Source: Megasphaera coli (GTDB lineage: Bacteria; Bacillota; Negativicutes; Veillonellales; Megasphaeraceae). Taken from it: a stretch of DNA of 64,000 nucleotides. Positions 8,726-17,768 of this stretch are shown here, piece after piece. Where the stretch lies: NCBI RefSeq assembly GCF_900095855.1, contig NZ_FMIY01000002.1:549322-613321 (forward strand), read 5' to 3'. The notes beneath the pieces were generated by a model, which made no database searches, was not told the DNA's origin, and saw only the letters and a program-made list of their open reading frames with translations. How positions within the stretch are numbered: the first letter of the stretch is position 1; the number at the start of each line of letters is the position of its first letter. The position numbers and the translations under genes were made by a program.

Positions 8726-9691
8726 ATGTTTTGTAAATATTGCGGCAATGAGAACGGTCCTGCCGACAGGTATTGCAAGTACTGCGGCAAACCGATTTAC
8801 GGGGAAGTGCTGGCACCGTCGGGGCTTCCGGTGAACTCTTTCTTTGAAAAGAAATTTCCCTCGGAAAAAGAAAAATACAAGGCATTTATCATCTTTCAAT
8901 ATTTGTGTTATTGGTTGGTTTTTTTCGCCGGTATAATAACTATTGCCGGTGTGATATTGATGGAGATGGATGCGAACGGGTTAAAAGATTTTAACGATAA
9001 TGCGGTAGTCTTCCCCTTATTCGGCCTGATTGTTTTCTATACGGTCTTAAACTTCGCCGGAAATGTTCTCGGTCTGTTCAGCCTATTTTTGCATATATAC
9101 CTGCTCATTAAGGCCAAGGTCATAGTCCTGACAATTAAATTGTATATACATTGTTTTTGTAGCTGTACGCTTTATTTCATTGCCTTTTCGATCTTTGCGG
9201 TGATTTATAACGGTTCCCCTATAGAGATGGGAATCATAGGCACAGCCTTATTTATTTTGATGTGTGCCGCAACGATCTATGCTAATCGCAAAGAACTGGC
9301 CCGCCTGCAAGAGAAAATGCGGTACATTTACTATGTAGCGGTGCAATTGGCCTTTATTTTTCTTTCTACCATATTTGTCCTTATAATTGTCGGAATTATT
9401 TCTGTAACGATACGCAGCAGTACAATAACGACAAAAGACCCGAATTTGGATCTTCTCTTTTTCGGAGGAATGGGTGCAGTAGCGCTGTTTATTTTCTTTT
9501 TCCCCATTCTGCTGCACCTCATCTATAGAGACGCAAGAAAAAAAGGCGACACCTTCCTGACGGCATACCGCTACCTCTATATGACCGAACTCATGCTGCT
9601 GACACTCATGACCGGTGTCACGACGCTATTTCCTATAAAGACATGCAAATCGGAAACACTGGTAGAAGATTACAATAAACCGATAGAGTAA
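8726..9691 (+). CDS. Zinc-ribbon multi-pass membrane protein of unknown function
   Basis: A 321-residue protein. The N-terminus is a classic double zinc ribbon, CKYCGNEN...CKYCGKP (residues 3-22), of the zinc_ribbon_2/DZR kind. It is followed by about seven or eight hydrophobic helices (first at about 52-77, last near 285-305) and a short polar C-terminal tail. No enzymatic motif is seen. Such proteins are common in Firmicutes and uncharacterised. The ATG at 8726 is preferred over a TTG at 8723 because AGGAGG is 10 bases upstream. Translation is probably gated by the hairpin at 8682-8718. Lower GC than its neighbours fits membrane-protein codon use and need not mean transfer. Confidence 0.75.
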   Translation: MFCKYCGNENGPADRYCKYCGKPIYGEVLAPSGLPVNSFFEKKFPSEKEKYKAFIIFQYLCYWLVFFAGIITIAGVILMEMDANGLKDFNDNAVVFPLFGLIVFYTVLNFAGNVLGLFSLFLHIYLLIKAKVIVLTIKLYIHCFCSCTLYFIAFSIFAVIYNGSPIEMGIIGTALFILMCAATIYANRKELARLQEKMRYIYYVAVQLAFIFLSTIFVLIIVGIISVTIRSSTITTKDPNLDLLFFGGMGAVALFIFFFPILLHLIYRDARKKGDTFLTAYRYLYMTELMLLTLMTGVTTLFPIKTCKSETLVEDYNKPIE

Positions 9692-9718
9692 TAAAATTAT
9701 AAAAACAGCCAACTAATA

Positions 9719-9756
9719 AAGGACAGGATCCCCTATGAATGAGGAGCCCTGTCCTT
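9719..9756. terminator. Bidirectional terminator between convergent genes
   Basis: AAGGACAGGATCC pairs with GGAGCCCTGTCCTT across a short loop, between the zinc-ribbon gene (+) and ppx (-). The - strand side is followed by a TTTATTAG tail; the + side has a weaker T-run. Confidence 0.65.
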
Positions 9757-9788
9757 GTGTATTACGTAATAATACGTTTGCAGTGACT

Positions 9789-11318
9789 TTACTTCCACAC
9801 CAAGACCAGCGGCAGGCCGAATTCTTTTTTGAAGGCCTTGGTGTATTGCTGCATGGTGTAGTCCGCCGGTTCATAAGGAGCACCGGCTTTAGGCGTGAGA
9901 ACAATGACTACGGCATCGTCGTTTATGGTTACGTTTATTTTTTCGACAATATTTTCATACGTATGATCCGAGGCTTCGGCCAGGGCGAGGAGAACGGACA
10001 TTTTCCGAACAATTTCCCAGTCCTCCTCCGTCGGGATATTGGCGTACCGGTAAGCACGCTGAATTTTGCGGCTGATGCCGTGGTGAAAGCCTGCAATAAA
10101 AGCGGCGATCATCTGTTCGCGCTGCGTCATACCGTAAATGGGAGCGTGACCGATCATGAAGGCCGAGTGGCGCGCGTGATTGTAGAAGTTGACACGCTTG
10201 CCGATATCGTGCAGGAGAGCGGCCGTAACGAGGAGACGGCGAATGCGGTCATCATAACCATGCAGGGGCTTTAAACCGTCAAAAAGCATGGCTGTAACCT
10301 TTGCAACCTGCTCCATATGCGGACGGTTGAGATTTTCCAGATTACCGAGTAAATTGTTGACGCTGAAGTCGAGGATGTCGGGGAAGCGCGGGCTTTTCAG
10401 GCCGTAACGTTTGGCGTAATATTCATACAACAACCCTTCGCGCAGGCCGCAGCCGCTGACGATAAGCGTATCGCTGCCGGAAAGGTCGAAAATCGTTTTG
10501 ACTACGGCGCTGCCGGCGACGATGACGTCAGCCCGTTCGCTCGAGAGGCCGGGAATCTTCTTACGGCTGCTGCTGTTTCGTTTCGTCACTTCTTGAAAGA
10601 CGGACATAAAATTTTCTTTAGAAAGAATGTAGTTGTGAATAGTCGGCAGCTCATAATCGCGGGCGCGCTGATCCATTTTTGCCAAATTGCGGGCCGTACC
10701 GCCAATGCCGACAAGGGGGAGATTAATATCACGCAGCCACTTGACGGAAGCCAACGTTTTGCGTAAGTATTTCAGACAGGACGAGAGAGTTTCCTCCGTT
10801 ACGGATCCTTGCGTATTGAACCGTTCCGTTACGGTGACGGCACCGAGGGGAACGGAGACGGAGTGAACGATTTCGCGCTTGCGAACGAGAGTCAGTTCGA
10901 CGCTAGCACCGCCGAGGTCGAAAATAAGGCAGTCTTGAATATCAATCGTGTTAATCGTGCCCAAATAGCCCAAATAGGCTTCGCGTTCACCGGGAATAAC
11001 GGTCATGTCGATGCCCGTTTCTTCGCGAATTTCCTTTAAAAATTCGGCTCCGTTGGATGCGTCGCGAACGGCAGCCGTAGCAACGGCAAAGCAGTTTGTA
11101 ATATGGCGGATTTCCATGATGTGCTTGTACACACGAAGGCATTTCATCGCTTTATCCCGGCCTTCCCTCGTCAGGGTTCCCGTATCGGTGAGACCCTGGC
11201 CCAAGCGAATAGTCGCCTTATCCTGGTAGACATAAGAATACGACTTATTGTCCTTTATTTGTGCAATGACAAAACGAATGGAGTTGGAGCCCATGTCGAT
11301 GATGGCTAATTGTTCCAT
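9789..11318 (-). CDS. ppx: Ppx/GppA phosphatase with C-terminal HD domain (exopolyphosphatase / pppGpp hydrolase)
   Basis: A 509-residue cytoplasmic enzyme that removes phosphate from polyphosphate ends and/or pppGpp. The N-terminal ASKHA fold is shown by IDMGSNSIRFVIAQI (about 6-20), ATAAVRDASN (about 82-91), DLGGASVEL (about 139-147) and GIGGTARNLA (about 206-215). The C-terminal region contains an HD module (LLHDIGKRVNFYNH, about 389-402), as in long Ppx proteins. It is divergent from ppk, a pairing that gives opposed synthesis and breakdown of polyphosphate. GAGG precedes the ATG. Ppx and GppA activity cannot be separated from sequence. Confidence 0.9.
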   Translation of the reverse strand: MEQLAIIDMGSNSIRFVIAQIKDNKSYSYVYQDKATIRLGQGLTDTGTLTREGRDKAMKCLRVYKHIMEIRHITNCFAVATAAVRDASNGAEFLKEIREETGIDMTVIPGEREAYLGYLGTINTIDIQDCLIFDLGGASVELTLVRKREIVHSVSVPLGAVTVTERFNTQGSVTEETLSSCLKYLRKTLASVKWLRDINLPLVGIGGTARNLAKMDQRARDYELPTIHNYILSKENFMSVFQEVTKRNSSSRKKIPGLSSERADVIVAGSAVVKTIFDLSGSDTLIVSGCGLREGLLYEYYAKRYGLKSPRFPDILDFSVNNLLGNLENLNRPHMEQVAKVTAMLFDGLKPLHGYDDRIRRLLVTAALLHDIGKRVNFYNHARHSAFMIGHAPIYGMTQREQMIAAFIAGFHHGISRKIQRAYRYANIPTEEDWEIVRKMSVLLALAEASDHTYENIVEKINVTINDDAVVIVLTPKAGAPYEPADYTMQQYTKAFKKEFGLPLVLVWK

Positions 11319-11350
11319 AGAAACCTCATTTCCCTAATCCTGTATAGATG

Positions 11351-11455
11351 ATTATATTTTACCGATAAACAGGAAAAAGATAAAGTCGAAAAATTTGTTA
11401 ACCTATTATCATAAATCAGTATATTCGTGAAAAATATGCGTCGTCGTATTATAAT
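11351..11455. promoter_or_regulatory. Divergent ppx/ppk promoter region
   Basis: The 192-base gap holds a TATAAT for ppx on the - strand (11351-11356) and a TATAAT for ppk on the + strand (11450-11455). Neither has a strong -35. A stretch at 11407-11423 resembles a PhoB-type box (see findings). Confidence 0.5.
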
Positions 11456-11510
11456 AAGATCAAGTAAAGGAAGCTGAATCAGCAGTTGCATAAAGCGGAA
11501 GAAAGGGGTT

Positions 11511-13592
11511 GTGAAAACAGTGGAACTGACAAAGGGCACGAACTATTTAAACAGAGAATGCACGTGGATTAATTTTAATGAACGAGTCCTCCATGAAGCT
11601 GTTGTTGCGGCCAATCCGCTTTTGGAAAAATTAAACTTTATCGCCATCAGCGCTTCCAATTTGGACGAGTTCTTTATGATTCGTATCGCCGGTATCAAAC
11701 ACCTCATCGAAAGCGGCGTTGCTCATGTCGACATTGCCGGTATGACACCGCTTGAACAGTTTGCCGCCATTGCCACCATGGTACATGCTCAAACGGCACG
11801 ACAGTACGCATATTTGGAAAAAGTCAGCGCAGAACTTGAGCGGGAAGGCGTATATTTTGCAAAGATCGGTGATTTGACGCCGCAAGAGAGGCAGTGCCTG
11901 CAAGGATATATAGAGGATATTCTGCCTGTACTCAAGCCTATTTACGCGGATGATGAAAAATCTTTCCCTTTTTTACCGGCTCTCGGCCTCAACCTCGTCT
12001 TTTTAGTGCGGCGCCGCAACAGAGGAGATGTACGAGCCGCAGTCGTTTCCATCCCGCCGGAAACCGTAAAGCGCCTTATTCCTGTCGGTTCCGAGAACGG
12101 GCGTGTAAAATTTGTTTTCGTTGAAGACGCAATACGCACTTATGCGGCCGGACTTTTCGAAAAACGTGAAGTCTTGGAATGTGCCGTCTTCCGGATTACG
12201 CGTGATGCGGATCTCGATATCAACGACGAAGCGGAAGACTTGCTGCGGGAAGTGGAAAAATCTCTGAAAAAGCGCCGCAAAGGAGCCGCAGTGCGCTTGG
12301 AAATAGAAAAAAAAGCAAGCCGTACACTTTGCCGTTTTTTGAAAAAGGCGCTCCGGCTTCATGACGACGACATATATATGCTGCCCGGGCCCATTGACTT
12401 GACCGCCTTTTTCGCCGTCACGAGCCTTGCAGGCTATGAACATCTCCATTACCCGCCCTTCGTTCCCCAGCCTGTACGGGAACTTCTGCCTTATAAGGGA
12501 CAATCGCTTTGGCAAATTATCGGCAGTCGCGACATTATGCTGCACCATCCGTACGAATCCTTCGATGCCGTCGATGATTTCATCTGTGCCGCCGCCGCCG
12601 ATGAACAGGTCATCTCCATCAAACAGACCTTGTACCGCGTGAGCCGCAGCTCCGTTATTATCGACGCCTTGACGGCGGCGGCCAAGGCGGGAAAACAGGT
12701 GATCGTACTGATGGAAGTGAAAGCGCGGTTTGATGAAGAAAACAATATCACCATGGCACGCCGGCTTGAACAAGCCGGTTGCCGTGTCATTTACGGTGTG
12801 ACCGGCTTAAAGACACATTCCAAAATCACGCTGGTCGCCCGCCGCGAAGGCGACGGCATACGTCATTACATGCATCTGGCCACGGGTAACTACAACGGCA
12901 AGACAGCCCGTATTTACACGGACGTAGGCATTTTTACGAGTGATTCCCTTATGGGCACCGACGGCGAGGCTTTTTTTGATCTTCTCCTCGGCAAAACGCA
13001 CACATTTGCCGGAAAGAAGCTGGGTGCAGCCCCCTTTGACCTGCGTCAGCGCATTTACGCGGCCATTGACGAAGAAATCGTTTGGGCAAAGACGGGAAAG
13101 AAGGGACATATCATGGCCAAAATGAACTCTCTTCTCGACAAAGCTGTCATTACAAAGCTCTACAAGGCGTCGCAGGCAGGAGTCAAAGTAGACCTTATCG
13201 TTCGCGGTATTTGCGTACTGCGGCCGGGGGTGCCGGGTCTCAGCGAAAATATTACCGTACACAGTATTGTCGGACGCTTTTTGGAGCACAGCCGCCTCTT
13301 TTATTTCTATCATAACGGAGCGGAAGACATATTTCTATCTTCCGCCGACTGGATGCCGCGCAATTTGAACGACCGAATTGAACTTCTCGTACCCGTTGAA
13401 TACGGTCCTCACAAGGAACGTATAAAACATATTCTCAACCTTAATTTCGCCGATAATGTCAAGACCCATGTCATGGACGGCAACGGCATGTATCACTACG
13501 TTGCGGCAAATACGAAGGACAAGCCCGTCGACGCGCAGCTGATCTTTCGGGAAACCGCATTGAATGCTGCTAAAAACGTCTGCAACCGGTAA
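11511..13592 (+). CDS. ppk: Polyphosphate kinase 1
   Basis: Membrane-associated enzyme that makes polyphosphate from ATP. At 693 residues it has the normal length. The N domain begins with NRECTWINFNERVL, the head domain follows, and the catalytic C1/C2 domains include DEENNITMARRLEQAG and HYMHLATGNYNGKTARIYTD, whose histidine is expected to be autophosphorylated; a second conserved region is FYFYHNGAEDIFLSSADWMPRN. Two GTG starts compete: 11511 with GGAAG nine bases upstream, and 11520 with GAAAGGGG eleven bases upstream. It faces ppx across a shared regulatory region, and a promoter for the next gene lies directly after its stop. Confidence 0.96.
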   Translation: MKTVELTKGTNYLNRECTWINFNERVLHEAVVAANPLLEKLNFIAISASNLDEFFMIRIAGIKHLIESGVAHVDIAGMTPLEQFAAIATMVHAQTARQYAYLEKVSAELEREGVYFAKIGDLTPQERQCLQGYIEDILPVLKPIYADDEKSFPFLPALGLNLVFLVRRRNRGDVRAAVVSIPPETVKRLIPVGSENGRVKFVFVEDAIRTYAAGLFEKREVLECAVFRITRDADLDINDEAEDLLREVEKSLKKRRKGAAVRLEIEKKASRTLCRFLKKALRLHDDDIYMLPGPIDLTAFFAVTSLAGYEHLHYPPFVPQPVRELLPYKGQSLWQIIGSRDIMLHHPYESFDAVDDFICAAAADEQVISIKQTLYRVSRSSVIIDALTAAAKAGKQVIVLMEVKARFDEENNITMARRLEQAGCRVIYGVTGLKTHSKITLVARREGDGIRHYMHLATGNYNGKTARIYTDVGIFTSDSLMGTDGEAFFDLLLGKTHTFAGKKLGAAPFDLRQRIYAAIDEEIVWAKTGKKGHIMAKMNSLLDKAVITKLYKASQAGVKVDLIVRGICVLRPGVPGLSENITVHSIVGRFLEHSRLFYFYHNGAEDIFLSSADWMPRNLNDRIELLVPVEYGPHKERIKHILNLNFADNVKTHVMDGNGMYHYVAANTKDKPVDAQLIFRETALNAAKNVCNR

Positions 13593-13595
13593 AAA

Positions 13596-13624
13596 TTGAC
13601 ACTCCATACCGCCTTTGTTACAAT
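13596..13624 (+). promoter_or_regulatory. Strong promoter for the 3D/G5-domain gene
   Basis: TTGACA (13596-13601), 17 bases and TACAAT (13619-13624) start four bases after the ppk stop. The predicted transcript begins at about 13631, so the longer ORF start at 13596 cannot be translated from it. Confidence 0.8.
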
Positions 13625-13646
13625 TAGGCATAGTTGGAGGTGTTGT

Positions 13647-14621
13647 ATGAGAAAATGGAAAGAATCCGTAACGCGGACGTACTCCCTCTTAGTTGCTCTT
13701 TTGTTGATTGTATTTTTGACGGGCTTTATAGATAAGGGCAAGACCGTCACGGTCGTAGAAGACGGCAACAGTCGTGAAATGTATACACGCTCCGTAAATA
13801 AAGACGCCTTAACGAGAGAACTGGGGATTACCGGTGCCTCTAAAGACGAAGTCTATTTATCGACGCCCGACCTGACGGACGGTACTGTCGCCACCGTGCG
13901 CAGAGCCGTGCCGGTAACACTCGAATATAAAGGGAACAGTCAAACGGTTATGTCCGGCAAGCGAACCGTAGCCGAAGTGGCGGCCCAATACGGCTATGAC
14001 ACGGACAACTACAGGCCTTACGGAAACCCGAACGCACCTGTAGCAAAAGACATGACCGTTCGCATCGGTAATCTTTCGCGCAAGACCGTATCGGAAGACG
14101 ATGTCGTTCAATATGTCATTGAAAGCATTCCGGACGAGACTCTCGGACAGGGGGAAGAGTCGATTCTTCAGGAAGGTGTAAACGGCAGAAAGCGTGTAAC
14201 CAATACTATCGTCAGTCTCGACGGTCAAGTGGTCGACAAAGAACACGTGTCGACGGAACTGATTTCGGAAATGAAGCCGCTTGTACGCAAGGTAGGTACG
14301 AAGGAAACCGTAGAAATCAATACGGGCGCCATTTCCAAGTATAAAGAAGTACTCACTATGGTAGCTACGGCCTATTTGCCGACTGACGGCAACGGCATGG
14401 GTATCACGAAGATGGGCACGCGGGCCCGGTACGGTGAAATCGCCGTGGATCCCAAGGTCATCCCCTTGGGAACAAAGGTCTTTATTCCCGGCTACGGCGT
14501 TGCCGTCGCGGAAGACACGGGCGGGGATATTCTCGGCAATCGCGTCGACTTATGCATGGAAAGCTATGATGCATGCATGAATTTCGGCAGACGAACTGTA
14601 CTCGTCTACATTTTGGAATAG
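13647..14621 (+). CDS. G5 and 3D domain cell-wall protein (YabE/Rpf2-like)
   Basis: A 324-residue envelope protein. A signal-anchor helix lies at about 11-27. DUF348-type repeats follow (about 32-140), a G5 domain lies at about 165-245, and a C-terminal 3D domain (about 250-324) shows the conserved aspartates in EDTGGDILGNRVDLCMESYD. The 3D fold is related to lytic transglycosylases (MltA type), so the protein probably trims peptidoglycan outside the membrane, like YabE/YocH of B. subtilis. GGAGG with a 6-base gap to ATG 13647 fixes the start. It has its own promoter and terminator. Confidence 0.88.
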   Translation: MRKWKESVTRTYSLLVALLLIVFLTGFIDKGKTVTVVEDGNSREMYTRSVNKDALTRELGITGASKDEVYLSTPDLTDGTVATVRRAVPVTLEYKGNSQTVMSGKRTVAEVAAQYGYDTDNYRPYGNPNAPVAKDMTVRIGNLSRKTVSEDDVVQYVIESIPDETLGQGEESILQEGVNGRKRVTNTIVSLDGQVVDKEHVSTELISEMKPLVRKVGTKETVEINTGAISKYKEVLTMVATAYLPTDGNGMGITKMGTRARYGEIAVDPKVIPLGTKVFIPGYGVAVAEDTGGDILGNRVDLCMESYDACMNFGRRTVLVYILE

Positions 14622-14637
14622 AATAAGGAGCAGTCGG

Positions 14638-14672
14638 AGTAAGTCCTGTCTCGTGCGGGGCTTACTTTGTTG
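14638..14672 (+). terminator. Intrinsic terminator after the 3D/G5 gene
   Basis: AGTAAGTCC (14638-14646) pairs with GGGCTTACT (14658-14666), followed by a T-rich but interrupted tail. Confidence 0.7.
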
Positions 14673-14724
14673 TGTCTAAGTTTGGATGTATAGGCAAGGT
14701 TGTCGGAATGGCAACTGTAAACGC

Positions 14725-14753
14725 TTGCTACGTACCGGGTTTTGTGATAAACT
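14725..14753 (+). promoter_or_regulatory. Promoter of the rpsB-tsf transcript
   Basis: TTGCTA (14725-14730), 17 bases and an extended -10 TGA-TAAACT (-10 hexamer 14748-14753). It predicts a leader of roughly 100 bases before rpsB. Confidence 0.55.
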
Positions 14754-14775
14754 TAATAAGGTTTAAATACACACG

Positions 14776-14840
14776 TACCGTCGAGCTTGTTACTGTGCCG
14801 TTTTGCTGCGGTAATAGCAGGTGATGACCGGACGGAGGAA
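14776..14840 (+). promoter_or_regulatory. Structured rpsB leader, candidate S2 autoregulatory element
   Basis: Nested pairing is visible: CCGTC (14778-14782) with GACGG (14831-14835), and TGTTAC (14788-14793) with GTAATA (14811-14816). Bacterial rpsB operons are commonly autoregulated by S2 through a leader RNA. The match to a described S2 leader motif is not established here. Confidence 0.4.
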
Positions 14841-14859
14841 AAACAGGAGGAATTACATT

Positions 14860-15678
14860 ATGGCAGTAGTATCAATGAAACAGTTATTGGAAGCAGGCGT
14901 ACATTTCGGTCACCAGACCCGCCGTTGGAATCCTAAGATGGCACGATTCATCTTTACGGAACGTAACGGCATTTACATTATCGACCTGCAAAAAACCGTA
15001 AAGAAGATGGACGAAGCATATAACTTCGCTCGCGATTTGGCTGCCGAAGGCGGCAAGATTCTCTTCGTCGGCACGAAAAAGCAGGCTCAGGAATCCATTA
15101 AAGGCGAAGCTGAACGTTGCGGCATGTACTTTGTAAATGAACGTTGGCTCGGCGGTATGCTGACGAATTTCCAGACCATTGAAAAGCGTGTAAAACGCTT
15201 GAAAGCCTTGGAAAAGCAGGCCGAAGACGGTACGTTTGACGTACTTCCGAAAAAAGAAGTTACCCTTCTCAAGCATGAAATGACAAAGCTTCAGAAATAT
15301 TTGGGCGGCATTAAGGAAATGAAAAAGGTTCCCGATGCGCTCTTCATTATTGACCCTAAAAAGGAAGAAATTGCCGTTGCGGAAGCACGGAAATTACATA
15401 TCCCCATTATTGCGACGGTTGATACGAACTGCGATCCCGACGTAATCGATTGCCCCATTCCGGCAAATGATGACGCCATCCGTGCAGTTAAATTGTTAAC
15501 GAGCAAGATTGCCGACGCCGTTTTGGAAGGTTGCCAGGGTGAATCGATGGATGCTGAAGATCATACGGAGCTGGGCGACTATAACAATGATGAACAAATC
15601 GGCGACGCTGCGAGAGAACATTTTGAAAATTGGCAGGAAGACGCACGCGAAGCTGTAAAAGGCGGCTATTCGGGCTAA
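14860..15678 (+). CDS. rpsB: 30S ribosomal protein S2
   Basis: A 272-residue ribosomal protein of the small-subunit head/body junction. Typical S2 signatures are [22 protein letters not shown] (about 6-27), then the FVGTKKQAQ and [12 protein letters not shown] segments, and [19 protein letters not shown]. The C-terminal acidic extension (residues about 230-272) is longer than in E. coli. ACAGGAGG nine bases upstream supports ATG 14860 rather than an earlier GTG at 14821 that lies in the leader. tsf follows 34 bases downstream in the standard rpsB-tsf order. Confidence 0.98.
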   Translation: MAVVSMKQLLEAGVHFGHQTRRWNPKMARFIFTERNGIYIIDLQKTVKKMDEAYNFARDLAAEGGKILFVGTKKQAQESIKGEAERCGMYFVNERWLGGMLTNFQTIEKRVKRLKALEKQAEDGTFDVLPKKEVTLLKHEMTKLQKYLGGIKEMKKVPDALFIIDPKKEEIAVAEARKLHIPIIATVDTNCDPDVIDCPIPANDDAIRAVKLLTSKIADAVLEGCQGESMDAEDHTELGDYNNDEQIGDAAREHFENWQEDAREAVKGGYSG

Positions 15679-15712
15679 GATATAAAAATAATCGCGATTT
15701 GGAGGATCTTAT

Positions 15713-16360
15713 ATGGAAATTACGGCTGCATTAGTAAAAGAACTGCGTGAAATCACCGGCGCCGGCATGATGGACGCAAAAAAAGCTCTCGTTGCTACGG
15801 AGGGCGATAAAGAAAAAGCAATTGACTTTTTACGTGAAAAAGGATTGGCTGCCGCTGCTAAAAAAGCCGATCGTATTGCTGCTGAAGGTCTTGTCTATTC
15901 ATATATTCACGGCAACGGCCGCATCGGCGTACTGGTGGAAGTTAACTGCGAAACGGATTTCGTCGCTCAAACGGACGGCTTTAAAGACCTTTGTAAAGAT
16001 ATTGCTATGCAGATAGCCGCTGCCCGTCCCCTTTACTTAAAGCGGGAAGAAGTTCCGGCTGAAGTATTGGAACACGAGAAAGAAATACTTCGTCAGCAGG
16101 CTCTCAATGAAGGAAAGCCTGAAAAGATCATTGAAAAGATGATTGGCGGCCGTATTGAAAAATACTACAAAGAAAATTGCCTTCTCGATCAGGAATTCAT
16201 TAAAGATTCGGACAAGACCGTTGCTCAGGTTATTACGGAAGCTGTCGCGAAAATCGGTGAAAAAATCGACGTTCGCCGCTACGTTCGTTACGAATTGGGC
16301 GAGGGCTTGGAAAAGCGGAACGATGACTTTGTTGCCGAAGTAATGGCACAAGCTAAATAA
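15713..16360 (+). CDS. tsf: Elongation factor Ts (short form)
   Basis: Nucleotide exchange factor that regenerates EF-Tu-GTP. The UBA-like N-terminal domain is clear ([21 protein letters not shown], with the conserved [12 protein letters not shown]), followed by ANCETDFV-like [12 protein letters not shown] (about 80-91), the EF-Tu contact. At 215 residues it is much shorter than the roughly 280-295 residues of E. coli or B. subtilis, consistent with the compact form that has one core subdomain. GGAGGATCTT lies before the ATG. A perfect terminator follows. Confidence 0.97.
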   Translation: MEITAALVKELREITGAGMMDAKKALVATEGDKEKAIDFLREKGLAAAAKKADRIAAEGLVYSYIHGNGRIGVLVEVNCETDFVAQTDGFKDLCKDIAMQIAAARPLYLKREEVPAEVLEHEKEILRQQALNEGKPEKIIEKMIGGRIEKYYKENCLLDQEFIKDSDKTVAQVITEAVAKIGEKIDVRRYVRYELGEGLEKRNDDFVAEVMAQAK

Positions 16361-16376
16361 GATAAGCTTCATTCAT

Positions 16377-16407
16377 AAGAGAACACCCTCCCGTGTTCTC
16401 TTATTTT
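16377..16407 (+). terminator. Intrinsic terminator after tsf
   Basis: AAGAGAACAC (16377-16386) and GTGTTCTCTT (16393-16402) form a perfect 10-bp stem with a CCTCCC loop, followed by ATTTT. Confidence 0.88.
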
Positions 16408-16439
16408 CTACGTAAATTTGCGGCGCGGAGGCTGGGAAC

Positions 16440-17162
16440 ATGGACAGACATTTTGAACGGATTGTATTGAAATTGAGCGGTGAAGCGTTGGCCGGCAATC
16501 AGGGCTACGGAATTGATCCGATAACGGTTGACGGCATTGCCGGTGATATTGCGGCAGTAACGAAGCAGGGGATTCAGGTAGCCATTGTCGTCGGCGGCGG
16601 CAATATTTGGCGCGGTCTCTCGGGCAGTGCCAAAGGGATGGATCGCGTTTCTGCAGATTATATGGGTATGCTTGCAACGGTTATGAACTCCCTGGCCTTG
16701 CAGGACGCCTTGGAAAAACGGGGCATTGCTACACGCGTGCAGACGGCAATCAATATGCAGCAAGTAGCGGAACCGTATATTCGCCGCCGTGCCATTCGCC
16801 ATATGGAAAAAGGCCGTGTTGTCATCTTCGGTGCCGGTACGGGCAATCCTTATTTCTCGACGGATACGACAGCGGCATTACGGGCTGCCGAAATCGAAGC
16901 GGACGCAATCCTTATGGCCAAGAAGTTTGTTGACGGCGTATACGACAGCGATCCGAAGATCAACGCGGACGCAAAAAAATTCGACCGTCTCACATATCTG
17001 GATGTCATTCAGAAGGAACTGGGCGTCATGGACGCAACGGCAACGACCTTGTGCATGACCAACGACATTCCCATCCTCGTTTTCAGCATTGATATTCCCG
17101 GCAATATTATTGCTGCAGCGTCAGGTAAAGAAGTGGGCACTATAGTCGACAAGGGCGAATAA
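16440..17162 (+). CDS. pyrH: UMP kinase
   Basis: Hexameric amino-acid-kinase-fold enzyme converting UMP to UDP. At 240 residues it has the usual length. Motifs: [11 protein letters not shown] (about 9-19), GGGNIWRG (about 58-65), the [17 protein letters not shown] stretch (about 137-153) and [18 protein letters not shown] is nine bases before the ATG. Order pyrH-frr-uppS-cdsA-rseP-ispG is the conserved bacterial block. No clear promoter is seen in the short gap after the tsf terminator, so partial read-through from rpsB-tsf is likely. Confidence 0.98.
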   Translation: MDRHFERIVLKLSGEALAGNQGYGIDPITVDGIAGDIAAVTKQGIQVAIVVGGGNIWRGLSGSAKGMDRVSADYMGMLATVMNSLALQDALEKRGIATRVQTAINMQQVAEPYIRRRAIRHMEKGRVVIFGAGTGNPYFSTDTTAALRAAEIEADAILMAKKFVDGVYDSDPKINADAKKFDRLTYLDVIQKELGVMDATATTLCMTNDIPILVFSIDIPGNIIAAASGKEVGTIVDKGE

Positions 17163-17207
17163 AAAAGGTATCATATAATAAGATATCTCTCATAAGGAAG
17201 TGATCAT

Positions 17208-17768
17208 ATGGAAATTCAGGATTTATTGACGGAATGCGAAACGAAAGCGGACAAAACGATTGAAACCTTCAAACGAAATTTGGCATCCATCCGCACGGGT
17301 CGGGCGAGTACATCTTTATTGGATCGTGTAACCGTTGAATACTACGGCACACCGACACCGATTAATCAGGTGGCGAACGTATCCGCTCCGGAACCGCGCC
17401 TAATTACGATTTCCCCGTGGGATCGCAGCATGCTCGGCGAAATCGAACGTGCTGTTTTGAAATCCGATCTGGGCCTAAATCCCAATAACGACGGTACCAT
17501 TATTCGTTTGGAAATTCCTCAGCTTACGGAAGAACGGCGCAGGGAATTGAGCAAAAAAGTAAGTAAAGAAGCGGAAGAAGCCAAGGTGGCCGTGCGCAAT
17601 ATTCGCCGCGACAACAACGATACGGTGAAAAAGATGGAAAAAAAGAAGGAAATTACGGAAGACGACAGCAAAGAAGCTCAGTCGAAAATTCAAAAGATTA
17701 CAGACACTAAGATTAAGATGATCGACGAAATAAAAGAGAAAAAAGAAAAAGAAGTCATGGAAGTCTAA
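17208..17768 (+). CDS. frr: Ribosome recycling factor
   Basis: A 186-residue tRNA-shaped factor that with EF-G splits post-termination ribosomes. Hallmarks are SIRTGRASTSLLD (about 28-40), VEYYGTPTPINQVANVS, and the lysine/glutamate-rich long helices at the C-terminal half. AAGGAAGTG precedes the ATG. The stop codon overlaps by one base with the ATG of the next small gene. Confidence 0.98.
   Translation: MEIQDLLTECETKADKTIETFKRNLASIRTGRASTSLLDRVTVEYYGTPTPINQVANVSAPEPRLITISPWDRSMLGEIERAVLKSDLGLNPNNDGTIIRLEIPQLTEERRRELSKKVSKEAEEAKVAVRNIRRDNNDTVKKMEKKKEITEDDSKEAQSKIQKITDTKIKMIDEIKEKKEKEVMEV

Noticed and set aside
13596-13646. Upstream start for the 3D/G5 gene
   Set aside because: It coincides with the -35 of a strong promoter and would not be transcribed.
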